Shown here piece by piece: positions 1 to 8,967 of a DNA stretch of 26,133 nt (its first letter is position 1; each line of letters starts with the position of its first letter). A program made the translations under genes and the position numbers. This DNA comes from an uncultured Muribaculaceae bacterium (GTDB taxonomy: Bacteria > Bacteroidota > Bacteroidia > Bacteroidales > Muribaculaceae). The notes below the pieces were generated by a model that ran no database searches, was not told the DNA's origin, and was given only the letters and a program-made list of their open reading frames with translations. The stretch is taken from assembly GCA_910579845.1 (NCBI GenBank), contig CAJTWL010000022.1, forward strand, positions 8,410 through 34,542. Direction: 5' to 3'.

Positions 1-1190
1 GAACCGATCGAGACTGCTGTCACAAGACCTGTCTCCGATACTGTTGCCACATCCGCGTTATTCGATTTCCAGGTTACGGACTTGTCCGTGGCATCGTCGG
101 GTGTGACTGTAGCTGTGAGCTGTACAGTCTGCGAAGCTTTCAGGGTCGTTGATCCTCCTGCTGAAATACTTATGCCTTCCGCAGGAGTCGTTACAACAGT
201 AATCTCTATTGATGCTGTCTGTCCTGCCGAGTTTGTCGCTGTGATTGTCGCGGAACCGATCGAGACTGCTGTCACAAGACCTGTCTCCGATACTGTTGCC
301 ACATCCGTATTCTCTGACTTCCAAGTCACGGTCTTGTCCGTAGCGTCGTCCGGTGTGACAGTAGCTGTGAGCTGTACAGTCTGCGAAGCTTTAAGAGTCG
401 TCGGTCCTTTTGCCGATATGGTGATACCCTCCGCGGGCGTAGCCACAACCGTTATCTCTATTGATGCTGCCTGCCCTGCCGAGTTTGTCGCGGTGATTGT
501 TGTGGTACCGATTGAGACTGCTGTCACAAGACCTGTTTCCGACACCGTCGCCACATCCGTATTCTCCGATTTCCAAGTCACGGTCTTGTCCGTGGCATCG
601 TCCGGCGTGACTTTGGCAGTCAGCTGTACCGTTTGTGATGCTTTTAGGGTCATGGAACCTTCTGCCGATATGGAAATGCCCTCCGCTGGAGTCGGCACAA
701 CTGTGATTTCAATTGATGCTGTCTGTCCTGCCGAGTTTGTAGCTGTGATTGTCGCGGAACCGATCGAGACGGCAGTCACCAGCCCTGTTTCCGAAACCGT
801 AGCTACATCCGCATTCTCCGATTTCCAGGTTACTGATTTGTCAGTTGCATCGTTGGGTGTGACTGTAGCTGTGAGCTGTACAGTCTGCGATGCTTTAAGA
901 GTTGTCGGTCCTTCTGCCGAGATAGTGATACCATCCGCGGGAGTCGCCACAACTGTAATCTCTACGGAGGCAGACTGTCCTGCCGAGTTTGTAGCTGTGA
1001 TTGTCGCGGAACCGACCGAGACTGCTGTCACAAGACCTGTCTCCGACACAGTCGCCACATCCGCGTTCTCTGATTTCCAGATTACGTTTTTGTCAGTGGC
1101 ATTGTCCGGCGTGACTGTAGCTGTGAGCTGTACAGTCTGTGAAGCTTTCAGGGTCGTTGAACCACCCGTTGAGATACTGATACCCTCCGC
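1..1190 (-). repeat. Tandem 252-bp coding repeats (Big_2 units)
   Basis: The same stretch beginning ga(a/t)ccgat(c/t)gagac recurs at 1, 253, 505, 757 and 1009, an exact spacing of 252 bp (84 codons). A further diverged unit follows with a 6-bp length change, its equivalent point being near 1267. The repeats keep the reading frame, so gain or loss of a unit would change protein length by 84 residues without a frameshift. DNA similarity between adjacent copies is high, with runs of more than 20 identical bases, which suggests recent duplication or gene conversion. The array continues past the left edge, so copy number cannot be given. Confidence 0.95.
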
Positions 1191-2594
1191 AGGAATCGCC
1201 ACAACTGTCACAATACTTTCCCCTGTTACACCCGTTCCATCGCCGGCAATAGCACTTATCTTTGCAGATCCGAGAGAAATTGCCGTAACTTCTCCTGTTT
1301 CCGTTACAGTTGCGATTTCAGGATGGTCTGAGCGCCAAGATACTGTCTGCACTGAAGTTTCAGGAAGTACTGTGGCTTTAAGAATAGTTTTCTCACCGAT
1401 TCTTAACGATAAAACTGCAGGTGTGACAGATATTGACTCGACATCTGCATAGGTGACTGTTACAACACATGAAGCTGACACATCCGAATCCGCAGCTTTT
1501 GCTGTGATTGTTGTCTCTCCAGGTGAGATTGCAGTCACTGTCCCGTCTTCCGACACTGTCGCGACTGATGTCTTTGAGGAAGTCCATAAAATGGACTTTG
1601 AGTATGCATATTCCGGTTCCGTCTTAACTTTCAGTAATTGTGTCTGTCCGGCTTTTAGAGTTACTGTCGGTGACAGGAATTCGATGGATTCAATTGCCGC
1701 TCTGGATATGGTAACCGGTACGGCTATATTTGACAGTGACAGCTCCCTGCCGTCCGGGCGAGTGAAAAGGATGTTGGAAATTTCCATCTCCTTACTCCCG
1801 ACAGCACAGTCCTCGGAAGCCTTAACCTTGAAACTGAGCAATGCCCCGGAGTTGCCGTTGAAAGTAGCGTTTGAGGTAGAGAAGCATACGACTCTTGTCC
1901 GTCCGTTCCCCATATCGTTGTAAGAGACTGAATGGTCAGAGCCGCCTCGGGGTGCCACGGAAAACGAATCACTGACAATACTTAACCCTTCAGGTACAGT
2001 TATGTCAAGCTGAAAGGCGGTGAATACAGATTCGTTCTTAAGCGACAGCTCTACATCAAGCGTTTGTCCTGCGTAGATGTCAAATGCAGACATTGAAACA
2101 CGATTCACCTCCTGAGTTCCTATTGCCAGATTTGTGTCCGGCATAGCAACATCCTTATTTGAGATATCCGAACAATGTATATCTGTCAAAGATATCTCTC
2201 CACCCGGGAAATCCGAAGCGGCTCGTACCTGAAACTCAACAATCGGACCGGATCCATCTGTGAAAGGAGTGTTTTTTGAGGAAAAACATACCAGTCTCCA
2301 TTCTCCGTTCTCAAGATGCTTGAAAGTCACGGAGTGGGATGAGTCGGCACGTGATGTCAAGGAAAACGTACGGCTCGCGCTTTCCACCACTTCCAGTCCG
2401 AGGGGCAATGCCAACTGAAACTGGAAACCTGTGTAGTCTGATGCATTGTCAAGAGTGATACCGACGGTCTTGGACTGACCGGGCTCTATATTGAAAGGCT
2501 CGACATGCAATCCGGATGCCGCTGAAGCCTCCGGCATTGCAAACATCAATGCCAGAGTCATCAACAGAGTGTTTATATTCAAAAATCTTTTCAT
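1..2594 (-). CDS. Secreted cohesin-like / Big_2 tandem-repeat protein (partial, C-terminus outside window)
   Basis: An open frame of 864 codons runs from an ATG at 2594 to the left edge without a stop, so the protein is longer than what is seen. Residues 1-25 form a signal peptide (MKRFLNINTLLMTLALMFAM then PEASA). Residues about 30-140 and 161-295 are two related beta-rich modules of cohesin-like type, with the pattern GQ..TVGITLDN...TGFQFQLALP.GLEV. From about residue 297 come seven bacterial Ig-like (Big_2) domains of about 84 residues, with signatures such as TWKSENADVATVSETGLVTA. The first two are diverged and the last five nearly identical. The start overlaps the stop of the upstream BspA-like gene as ATGA, so the two are probably translationally coupled. 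It is probably exported and displayed on the surface as an adhesin or structural stalk. The Big_2 and export assignment is firm; the ligand is unknown. Confidence 0.9.
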   Translation of the reverse strand, partial: MKRFLNINTLLMTLALMFAMPEASAASGLHVEPFNIEPGQSKTVGITLDNASDYTGFQFQLALPLGLEVVESASRTFSLTSRADSSHSVTFKHLENGEWRLVCFSSKNTPFTDGSGPIVEFQVRAASDFPGGEISLTDIHCSDISNKDVAMPDTNLAIGTQEVNRVSMSAFDIYAGQTLDVELSLKNESVFTAFQLDITVPEGLSIVSDSFSVAPRGGSDHSVSYNDMGNGRTRVVCFSTSNATFNGNSGALLSFKVKASEDCAVGSKEMEISNILFTRPDGRELSLSNIAVPVTISRAAIESIEFLSPTVTLKAGQTQLLKVKTEPEYAYSKSILWTSSKTSVATVSEDGTVTAISPGETTITAKAADSDVSASCVVTVTYADVESISVTPAVLSLRIGEKTILKATVLPETSVQTVSWRSDHPEIATVTETGEVTAISLGSAKISAIAGDGTGVTGESIVTVVAIPAEGISISTGGSTTLKASQTVQLTATVTPDNATDKNVIWKSENADVATVSETGLVTAVSVGSATITATNSAGQSASVEITVVATPADGITISAEGPTTLKASQTVQLTATVTPNDATDKSVTWKSENADVATVSETGLVTAVSIGSATITATNSAGQTASIEITVVPTPAEGISISAEGSMTLKASQTVQLTAKVTPDDATDKTVTWKSENTDVATVSETGLVTAVSIGTTTITATNSAGQAASIEITVVATPAEGITISAKGPTTLKASQTVQLTATVTPDDATDKTVTWKSENTDVATVSETGLVTAVSIGSATITATNSAGQTASIEITVVTTPAEGISISAGGSTTLKASQTVQLTATVTPDDATDKSVTWKSNNADVATVSETGLVTAVSIG

Positions 2595-5500
2595 TTCACA
2601 AGGATTTTGGCGTTATATCCTTCCACACTGACCACATAGAATCCCGATGCGAGAGATTTGAACACATTGTCGGATGTTGCCTCGAAATGATCAATAATCT
2701 CGCCTGCGAGGGAATAAACCGATATAGTTTTACCCTGTGCGCCAAGAATCTCAATTCCTCCTTCCACGGCAGTTACTGACACTTGACCGTCTGTCGGCGT
2801 CTCTATACCGGATGTGCCTCCTATGTGACCGCGTGTTGATTCAAGTGCATACTCGGTTGCTTCGCAATCAGAAGCAAATACATTATCCAGGTTTATTATG
2901 CCTCCCTTGAAATCTTTTCTAACCTTGAGATTGAGAGTGAACAGCGGGTCGCTGTTGTATACAAAGGTTTCGTTGCCGATCGAGAATATGGCGACACGGA
3001 CAATACCGCTGCCTAATTCACTTGACATGAGAGTATGATTGGAAGCGCGGGATCCGAGCTCAATATCATTAACCTCCAGACCGTCGGGTAAATATATGTC
3101 AGCCTGCAAGGCTGTGAAAGCCATTGCGTTGTCAAGAGTTATTGCAACTGAAGCATCACCTGTGGATGATATTATGCCGTCGCCGACCACAAGGCGACCT
3201 GCACTCGCGGAGGCATCAGCCTTGGCATCTCCCCGAGATGCCATAAATTTTGCAGAAGCTAAAGACTGTCCAAGTGCTATCTGCACTGTCGCCGAAGCAT
3301 CGGCAACATTTATAGAGCCATTGGAGTCTACATCGGCAGCGCGGCGATTGAATACCTTGGGAGTGTTGCCGACGATATAATTGACTGTGTTTACGGCATC
3401 TGAGACAGTTACACGGTCATCGTCATTGGAGTCGCCGGAAATGGGTGGAATGACAGTGACAGTGCATTCAGCAACAACCCCTGATCCGTCGGCGGCAGTT
3501 GCCTTTATTGTCGCTGTGCCGTCGTATACTGCCGTGATTTCTCCATTAGCATCAACAGTGGCTACACGTTCGTCGCTTGATGTCCATATGATGGCTTTGT
3601 CTGTGGTCGTCGCAGGAGCCACTATGGCAGTCAATGTCTCTGTCTTGTCGGCTTTAAGAGAGATTTCTGTTTTATCGAGAGTGATTATTGAAACGAGTGT
3701 AGGCATCACTGTTACCCGACATTCCGCCTTTACTCCGGAGCCGTCGGCCGCAGTAGCGGAAATAACCGACATCCCGACTTTAGAGAGCGCTGTAACAAGA
3801 CCTTCGGTGTCGACTGTGGCAACATCTTCGTCACTCGATCTCCATATAATACTGCGGTTTGTGGCTTCTTCGCTGCCGACAGTTACTGTCAGCTGAACAG
3901 TCTCTGTGTCACGGAGCGATGCCTCGTTTCTGTCAAGAGCGACAGATGTTACAAGCAGGTCTTCAGTTAATGGGCGCAGATTGAGGAAATTTTCCCAGGT
4001 ATATGAATACTGATACATGTCAAATGATTCCTCGGGTATAAACAAAGTGGCATTTTTCTCGATATCTTCCGAGAAACCGGTAAGACCTTCAGGCGGCACT
4101 GTGTTGTATGATTTGATATACTTCACGTTCGGGCAGTCCGCAAAAGCCTTGTCTCCGATTGAAGACACGCGTTTGCTCAATGATACCCAACCCAGAGATG
4201 TGCAACCCTGGAACGACATTGAGCCGACATTGCTCAGCCCTCCGGGGATCACTGCATAAGGGAGTTTGACACAATTGCGGAAGGACTCTACGCCGAGACC
4301 GTAGACTGTTGCGGGAATTACAGCCTCCTCAAGAGAGGAACAGTCCATAAACGCCCGGGGTCCTATTGTCTCAAGTTTAGAACCCATATCGACAGTCTTC
4401 AAAGCGGAACATCCTGAGAATGTGCCGTCTGATATTGCCAACAGACTTTCGGGCAACGAGATTTCAGGCAGCTTGGTGCAATTCATAAACGCCTCGTCAC
4501 CGAGCGATTTCAGCTTCTCGCTCAACCGGACATTGTCAAGTGATGTACATCCTTTGAATGCTTGGACACCGATCGATTCCACACAGTCGGGGACATACAG
4601 CGGATTTAGCTGCGTGCACTCGGTGAATCCATATTTGCCGATGATGCCGCAGGATTCTCCGATAGTAAGATTCTTCAATTCCGCAATATGGGCGAAGGGC
4701 GAGGTATCGTCACTATTGTCATTATAGATAACCCACCGCCCGAGATGCAGTGTCTCGACAGGACAGTCACGGAAAAGACCTTTGCCAGGTATAGCCTGAT
4801 TGACACCCAGATTTAATAAATCTGTGCCATCTGCAAGAATCACGCGGCCGAGTGAGACACACTCATTAAACACACCGTCCTTGATATTCACCACACTTGA
4901 TGGAACGGATATTTCCGCAAGTGTGCCGCAACAGAGAAAAACACTGTCATGGATATTTTTCAATCCGTTTCCGAGAAGCGCACTTTTTAGATTTGAGCAA
5001 TTGCGGAACGCGCCGAGATGGATGTCGGTCACTTTGTCAGGAATAACGATTCCACCCAATTTAGGGCAATACCCGAATGTGCATTCATTTACCCTGTCGA
5101 TGTTTACCGAAAGTTTTGCCGACAGCAGTTCGTCACAATTATAGAAAGCGTATTCACCGATGGATGTGACTTTGTCAGGTATCGTTATCTCTCCAAGCAG
5201 ACGCAGTTCGCGGAATGACGACGCGCCGATTGTCTGAAGGCTCTCCGGAAGTTTCAATGAAGGCACGGCTATGCAGCCCCATAACAGGTTGTCATGAACA
5301 AGTGTAACTGTTCCTGCCTGGGAGAATCTGACATCCGAGAGCTGACGCTGATTTCGGAATGGGCTTATATTTCCCTTCATTCCTTCTCTTTCAGCAGTGT
5401 TGTATAATATGTCCTTACCTATGTAAAGTGACTGGAGAGGAGAATCTCCGAACAGGAAATTGTTCTGTGAACAGAGTTGTCCGGCATGCAATGTCTCTGT

Positions 5501-7306
5501 TCCGTCATTGAAACGGACGTCTGTCAAATTGGTGCATTGATTCACCGAATAATCGCCAAGTGATGTCAATGTGCCGGGAAATGTCAATGCGCTTAATCCC
5601 GTGCATTTGGAGAAGACATAGGTCTTGATTGTAGTCAGCCCTTCAGGCATGACGATCTCCTTGATTCCGTCGCATGCAACAAAAAGATAGTCCCATAGAG
5701 TTGTCACTTTAGGTCCGATCGTGACTTTGGCGATAGATGTCTTGTATGCAAATGGCGCAGACTCTCGCATTTTCTTATATTTGACTTCCGTGTCGTAAAT
5801 TCCAATTGAATTGGAGAATTTAAATTCCAGATCACGTCCGATATATACTGTGCGCAACGGACAGTCAAAGAAATAATCAAATTCACATTTCTCATAATAT
5901 GGAGAACCTGACGGAATCTTACAACTCTTTGAATTTTCATTATCCATTACAAGAGAGCCTGTCCCGTCACGGAAAGTAAGGAACGAAAGGCGCGTGCATC
6001 CGTAGAAGCAGTTTTTTCCCATTGCAGCGACTTTACCCGGAATGGAAAGCGAGGGGAGACCGCTGTTGTTGTAAAACACCTCATCGCCGATACTACCCAA
6101 TGATTCCGGGAGCGAATAGGTGGCAATGCCGGTGCAATTATAGAATGCACGTGTGCCGACTCTTGTCACACCCTCAGGAACAACCATCTCCGATAAAGCG
6201 GGACAATCCTTGAAAGTGGCGTCGGATACCTCTTTCAAGGATTTTCCGAGGTCTACATATGTCAGCTTGGTACATCCTTCGAAAGCGGATACTCCGATAG
6301 TCTCTACGGTCTCGGGAAGTCTCGATGCGGTGAATGAACTGCAGCCCTGAAATGCATAAGCGCCAATTGATTGCAATTTACAATCCGCTTTGAAATCGAG
6401 ACGCGTGACTGACGAGCAGCCTTTGAAAGCTTCATTGCCGATGGTTTTCAATGTCGAAGGGAATTCAAGCAGTGTCAAGTTGACGCAATTCATGAATGCG
6501 TCAAATCCTATCGAGGTCAAGGCATTTCCGAATGTCAGAGTTGACAGTCTTGAACATCCGCGAAATGCGTAGTCGCCTACAGTCTCTACCGCAGCAAATC
6601 TCATTATTGTCACTGCTTCAAGACAATAAAACAGATAATCCTGTATTGACTTACAGCCTTCGCCAATAGTAACTGAGGTCAGTTTCGGTTGGTTGAAAAA
6701 CGGAGAATATCCCCAATATACAGGATTTTCAGGGAATGTTTTAGTGATAGTCTGATAGTAATTCTTTAGAACAGTTTTGAGGTTCTGAACCGACCTGCCA
6801 AGATAGAGTGATTCAAGCGGGCAGTCAGTAAAAAGACCTGAACCTGTTGCCTCAACGCCGTAATTTTTAGAAACATCACCATACGATTTGTTACCCAAAG
6901 ATATCGGAGTGTCTCCGTCAGAGAATGTCACGTTCTGTAGCGCTGTGCAACCGTTGAAAGCGCGGTCGAGGATCGTCGTGACTGATGCAGGTATCGTTAT
7001 ACTCTTCAGTGCCGTCGCATTGGCGAAAGCCTCTTCGGCAAGAGTCCTCACATTGTATGTAAAACCGTCTGAATTCACTGTCTCCGGAATAATTACATCG
7101 GTCAAAGTTGCGTAATCCGTAGAGTTTACAACCGATGCAGTTTTCTCTGCGCTGTCAAGAGCGTAATAGAGATCACCGATTTTTACTGAGGCATGCGCTT
7201 GTGGCACAACTATGCCGGCGATCAACAACACTGCCGACAGGAGTGGTGAGAATCTTCCCCGTATCTCATGGGGAAATCTGTAAATAAATTTCAATAATCG
7301 ATTCAT
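2591..7306 (-). CDS. BspA-like leucine-rich repeat surface protein with Big_2, dockerin-like, cohesin-like and sorting-like C-terminal domains
   Basis: The 1571-residue protein has a long signal region ending near residue 39 (LLSAVLLIAGIVVPQAHA). Residues about 60-1090 are BspA/TpLRR-type leucine-rich repeats of the form I.IP..V..IG..AF..C..L. Two Big_2 domains follow at about 1115-1285. A dockerin-like pair of calcium loops lies at about 1289-1345 (GDSNDDDRVTVSD and DVDSNGSINVAD, with the loop acidic and Asn positions intact). A cohesin-like module follows at about 1370-1490. The last 70 residues resemble the type A C-terminal sorting domain (ISVYSLAGE...GFYVVSV...KILVK). BspA-family proteins act in adhesion and host or matrix binding; that role here is family inference. 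The stop overlaps the start of the next gene by ATGA, and a strong promoter lies about 370 bp upstream. Confidence 0.93.
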   Translation of the reverse strand: MNRLLKFIYRFPHEIRGRFSPLLSAVLLIAGIVVPQAHASVKIGDLYYALDSAEKTASVVNSTDYATLTDVIIPETVNSDGFTYNVRTLAEEAFANATALKSITIPASVTTILDRAFNGCTALQNVTFSDGDTPISLGNKSYGDVSKNYGVEATGSGLFTDCPLESLYLGRSVQNLKTVLKNYYQTITKTFPENPVYWGYSPFFNQPKLTSVTIGEGCKSIQDYLFYCLEAVTIMRFAAVETVGDYAFRGCSRLSTLTFGNALTSIGFDAFMNCVNLTLLEFPSTLKTIGNEAFKGCSSVTRLDFKADCKLQSIGAYAFQGCSSFTASRLPETVETIGVSAFEGCTKLTYVDLGKSLKEVSDATFKDCPALSEMVVPEGVTRVGTRAFYNCTGIATYSLPESLGSIGDEVFYNNSGLPSLSIPGKVAAMGKNCFYGCTRLSFLTFRDGTGSLVMDNENSKSCKIPSGSPYYEKCEFDYFFDCPLRTVYIGRDLEFKFSNSIGIYDTEVKYKKMRESAPFAYKTSIAKVTIGPKVTTLWDYLFVACDGIKEIVMPEGLTTIKTYVFSKCTGLSALTFPGTLTSLGDYSVNQCTNLTDVRFNDGTETLHAGQLCSQNNFLFGDSPLQSLYIGKDILYNTAEREGMKGNISPFRNQRQLSDVRFSQAGTVTLVHDNLLWGCIAVPSLKLPESLQTIGASSFRELRLLGEITIPDKVTSIGEYAFYNCDELLSAKLSVNIDRVNECTFGYCPKLGGIVIPDKVTDIHLGAFRNCSNLKSALLGNGLKNIHDSVFLCCGTLAEISVPSSVVNIKDGVFNECVSLGRVILADGTDLLNLGVNQAIPGKGLFRDCPVETLHLGRWVIYNDNSDDTSPFAHIAELKNLTIGESCGIIGKYGFTECTQLNPLYVPDCVESIGVQAFKGCTSLDNVRLSEKLKSLGDEAFMNCTKLPEISLPESLLAISDGTFSGCSALKTVDMGSKLETIGPRAFMDCSSLEEAVIPATVYGLGVESFRNCVKLPYAVIPGGLSNVGSMSFQGCTSLGWVSLSKRVSSIGDKAFADCPNVKYIKSYNTVPPEGLTGFSEDIEKNATLFIPEESFDMYQYSYTWENFLNLRPLTEDLLVTSVALDRNEASLRDTETVQLTVTVGSEEATNRSIIWRSSDEDVATVDTEGLVTALSKVGMSVISATAADGSGVKAECRVTVMPTLVSIITLDKTEISLKADKTETLTAIVAPATTTDKAIIWTSSDERVATVDANGEITAVYDGTATIKATAADGSGVVAECTVTVIPPISGDSNDDDRVTVSDAVNTVNYIVGNTPKVFNRRAADVDSNGSINVADASATVQIALGQSLASAKFMASRGDAKADASASAGRLVVGDGIISSTGDASVAITLDNAMAFTALQADIYLPDGLEVNDIELGSRASNHTLMSSELGSGIVRVAIFSIGNETFVYNSDPLFTLNLKVRKDFKGGIINLDNVFASDCEATEYALESTRGHIGGTSGIETPTDGQVSVTAVEGGIEILGAQGKTISVYSLAGEIIDHFEATSDNVFKSLASGFYVVSVEGYNAKILVK

Positions 7307-7368
7307 AGTGAAATTAATCCGTTTTATGATTGTCTATTATAAATTCTTCATCTTCAAATACAAACAAC

Positions 7369-7405
7369 AACTCCTGTGGTTTCGGAATTCGAAACCACAG
7401 GAGTT
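7369..7405 (-). promoter_or_regulatory. Perfect 16-bp stem, 5-nt loop hairpin in the leader of the BspA-like operon
   Basis: The left arm 7369-7384 (aactcctgtggtttcg) and right arm 7390-7405 are exact reverse complements around gaatt. The stem lies about 65 bp upstream of the BspA-like start and downstream of the predicted promoter, so it would be transcribed as part of that mRNA leader. Neither side carries a strong T-run (ctatattatttt on the plus side; gttgtttgtattt on the minus side). It could therefore be a weak terminator, an attenuator or an mRNA-stabilising stem; the sequence does not decide. Confidence 0.75.
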
Positions 7406-7623
7406 CTATATTATTTTGCGTCTCGAATTACACATATTTCCGTCATCAACCAATATGATACGGATAATACAATATAATTCTGCAAGACGGGACGCAGATA
7501 TGTCTTATATAAAGGAGAAGAGCCGTCCCACCACTTTCAGCCGTATTTTTAGCCGAATTGCTCTGACCCGATAACCGCGTTCAAGGGGTCTCCGTGATGT
7601 AATCTCCCTCAAAGTTTATCTCT

Positions 7624-7685
7624 GCTTGCGCAACAATCTTGTTTAGTCTACGCAACAGATTTGTCTCTGTTTGCGCAACAAATTT
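7624..7685. repeat. Three imperfect direct repeats, period 22-23 bp
   Basis: The core (g/a)cgcaaca recurs at 7628, 7650 and 7673. It is preceded by tct-rich sequence and followed by (n)atttg-like sequence. The spacing of 22 and 23 bp is about two helical turns, as expected for tandem sites bound on one face by a regulator. The third copy overlaps the -7 element of the minus-strand promoter; the first two fall just inside the predicted transcript. An operator role is inference. Confidence 0.6.
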
Positions 7686-7710
7686 AATATATTTTTCCAG
7701 ATCCGCCAAA
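7679..7710 (-). promoter_or_regulatory. Bacteroidota-type promoter for the BspA-like operon
   Basis: Read on the minus strand, TTTG (7710-7707) is followed after exactly 20 bp by TAAATTTG (7686-7679). This matches the published Bacteroidota -33/-7 pattern TTTG-N19-21-TAnnTTTG at every fixed base. Transcription would start near 7672, giving a leader of about 365 nt before the ATG at 7306. Confidence 0.7.
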
Positions 7711-7924
7711 TAGAATGTTCAAATTTTTGGCTTATCTGTATTGGGATATGCGCCTCCCGGTTTTACAACGGGCTTGTACAATTTGTGTTAAAATCTGTAT
7801 TTTATTCTGTGTCCTGAAAGATTTTACATCCGATTAAGTGTTATAGAACTATAAAAAATATTTCGGGTTCCGAAGCTTTACATATTTCAATGTTTATCTC
7901 TTATAATCCCTTATAATAAAAATT

Positions 7925-8890
7925 ATGGACAAGATTATTACAAAATCACAAATAAGGATGGCGGCAGAGCAGGCATATAATTATGCCACAACCGTAACTG
8001 GTGGAGCCAACGCCAATTACATACCTTTTCTTGCCAATATCAATCCGGATCTCTTTGGCATGAGCGTAATGCTGCCTGACGGTACTGCTGTAAATCTCGG
8101 TGATACACAATATCGGTTCGGTATCGAATCTGTGTCGAAGGTGCCTACCGCAATTCTGGCTATGAAACAGAGTGGAACGCAGGCTGTTCTTGACAAGATC
8201 GGCGCAGACGCGACAGGTCTTCCGTTCAATTCGATATTTGCCATTTTGCTTGAGAATGACCATCCGTCTACACCGTTGGTAAATGCCGGTGCAATATCGG
8301 CGTGCTCAATGATAGAACCTAATGGTGACAGCGATGGAAAATGGGAAGCCATTATCGACAATATTACAGGACTGTGTGGTTCGGCGCCGGAACTTATCGA
8401 CGAACTTTACAAGAGCGAGAGTGCCACCAACTTCAATAATCGGGCCATAACATGGCTGCTGAAAAACTACGGTCGTATTTATGACGATCCCGACATGAGT
8501 CTGGATCTATACACCCGCCAATGCTCACTTGGCATAACCACAGAGCAACTCGCTGTAATGGCAGCGACAATCGCTGCGGGTGGTGTTAACCCGATTAGCG
8601 GCAAAAGTGTATTTGAAAGTGAGATCTCCCCTAAGATAACGACACTGATAGCAACAGTCGGTTTTTATCAGAACAGCGGAGACTGGCTTTACACTTCCGG
8701 CATCCCGGCAAAAAGCGGTGTCGGTGGCGGAGTGTTGGGAGTACTTCCCGGCGTGCTCGGCATAGCGGCTTTCGCGCCACCGCTTGATAATGCCGGGAAC
8801 TCTGTAAAGGCACAGGCTGCAATCAAAAAGTTCATGGAAATTCTCGGTCTTGGGGTATTGAACGGCGACAGAGTCATAATTAAAGAGTAA
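7925..8890 (+). CDS. glsA: Glutaminase A
   Basis: The 321-residue product matches the usual length of bacterial glutaminase (serine-dependent, beta-lactamase-like fold), which hydrolyses L-glutamine to glutamate and ammonia in the cytoplasm. The catalytic S-x-x-K is visible as S69-V-S-K72 within GIESVSK. Also present are the substrate-loop motif LVNAGAI (118-124), the YTRQCSLGIT region (196-205) and the C-terminal KSGVGGG motif (263-269). The start is supported by family-like N-terminal length. A GadC-type antiporter follows after 77 bp, so the pair probably forms a glutamine-driven acid-resistance or ammonia-generating module. No glutamate decarboxylase gene is next to it. Confidence 0.94.
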   Translation: MDKIITKSQIRMAAEQAYNYATTVTGGANANYIPFLANINPDLFGMSVMLPDGTAVNLGDTQYRFGIESVSKVPTAILAMKQSGTQAVLDKIGADATGLPFNSIFAILLENDHPSTPLVNAGAISACSMIEPNGDSDGKWEAIIDNITGLCGSAPELIDELYKSESATNFNNRAITWLLKNYGRIYDDPDMSLDLYTRQCSLGITTEQLAVMAATIAAGGVNPISGKSVFESEISPKITTLIATVGFYQNSGDWLYTSGIPAKSGVGGGVLGVLPGVLGIAAFAPPLDNAGNSVKAQAAIKKFMEILGLGVLNGDRVIIKE

Positions 8891-8967
8891 GAGAGAGCCG
8901 TCACAAATTTCACATAACCAGCTCTAACTTTTAAGTAGCTTCTATATATCAATTAAAAACTATTTAT

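Larger units (their letters stand above)
7307..7924. other. 618-bp divergent intergenic region between the BspA-like operon and glsA
   Basis: No convincing gene lies here. The region holds a minus-strand promoter, three imperfect direct repeats and a perfect 16-bp hairpin, listed separately. A plus-strand open frame of 88 codons at 7308-7574 reads through the hairpin, has no recognisable protein features and is not called. A shorter inverted pair (gggacg near 7489 and cgtccc near 7522) is also present. I see no clear TAnnTTTG promoter for glsA on the plus strand; the AT-rich stretch just before 7925 is compatible with one. Confidence 0.6.

Noticed and set aside
1..1267. CRISPR array
   Set aside because: The repeats are 252 bp, contiguous and coding in frame, with no spacers.
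82..1452. A 456-codon plus-strand open frame across the repeat region
   Set aside because: It is antisense to the minus-strand Big_2 repeats. The minus frame gives a signal peptide, cohesin-like and Big_2 motifs, while the plus frame only mirrors the repeats.
3381..3896. A 171-codon plus-strand frame within the BspA-like gene
   Set aside because: It is the antisense of the two Big_2 domains, with repetitive Val/Ser/Thr content only.
7308..7574. An 88-codon plus-strand open frame beside the BspA-like start
   Set aside because: It reads through the perfect hairpin, has no family signature and lies over the predicted leader of the minus-strand operon.
7624..7685. Plasmid-type iterons or replication origin
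   Set aside because: Only three imperfect copies, no replication gene nearby, and a promoter overlaps them; an operator is more likely.
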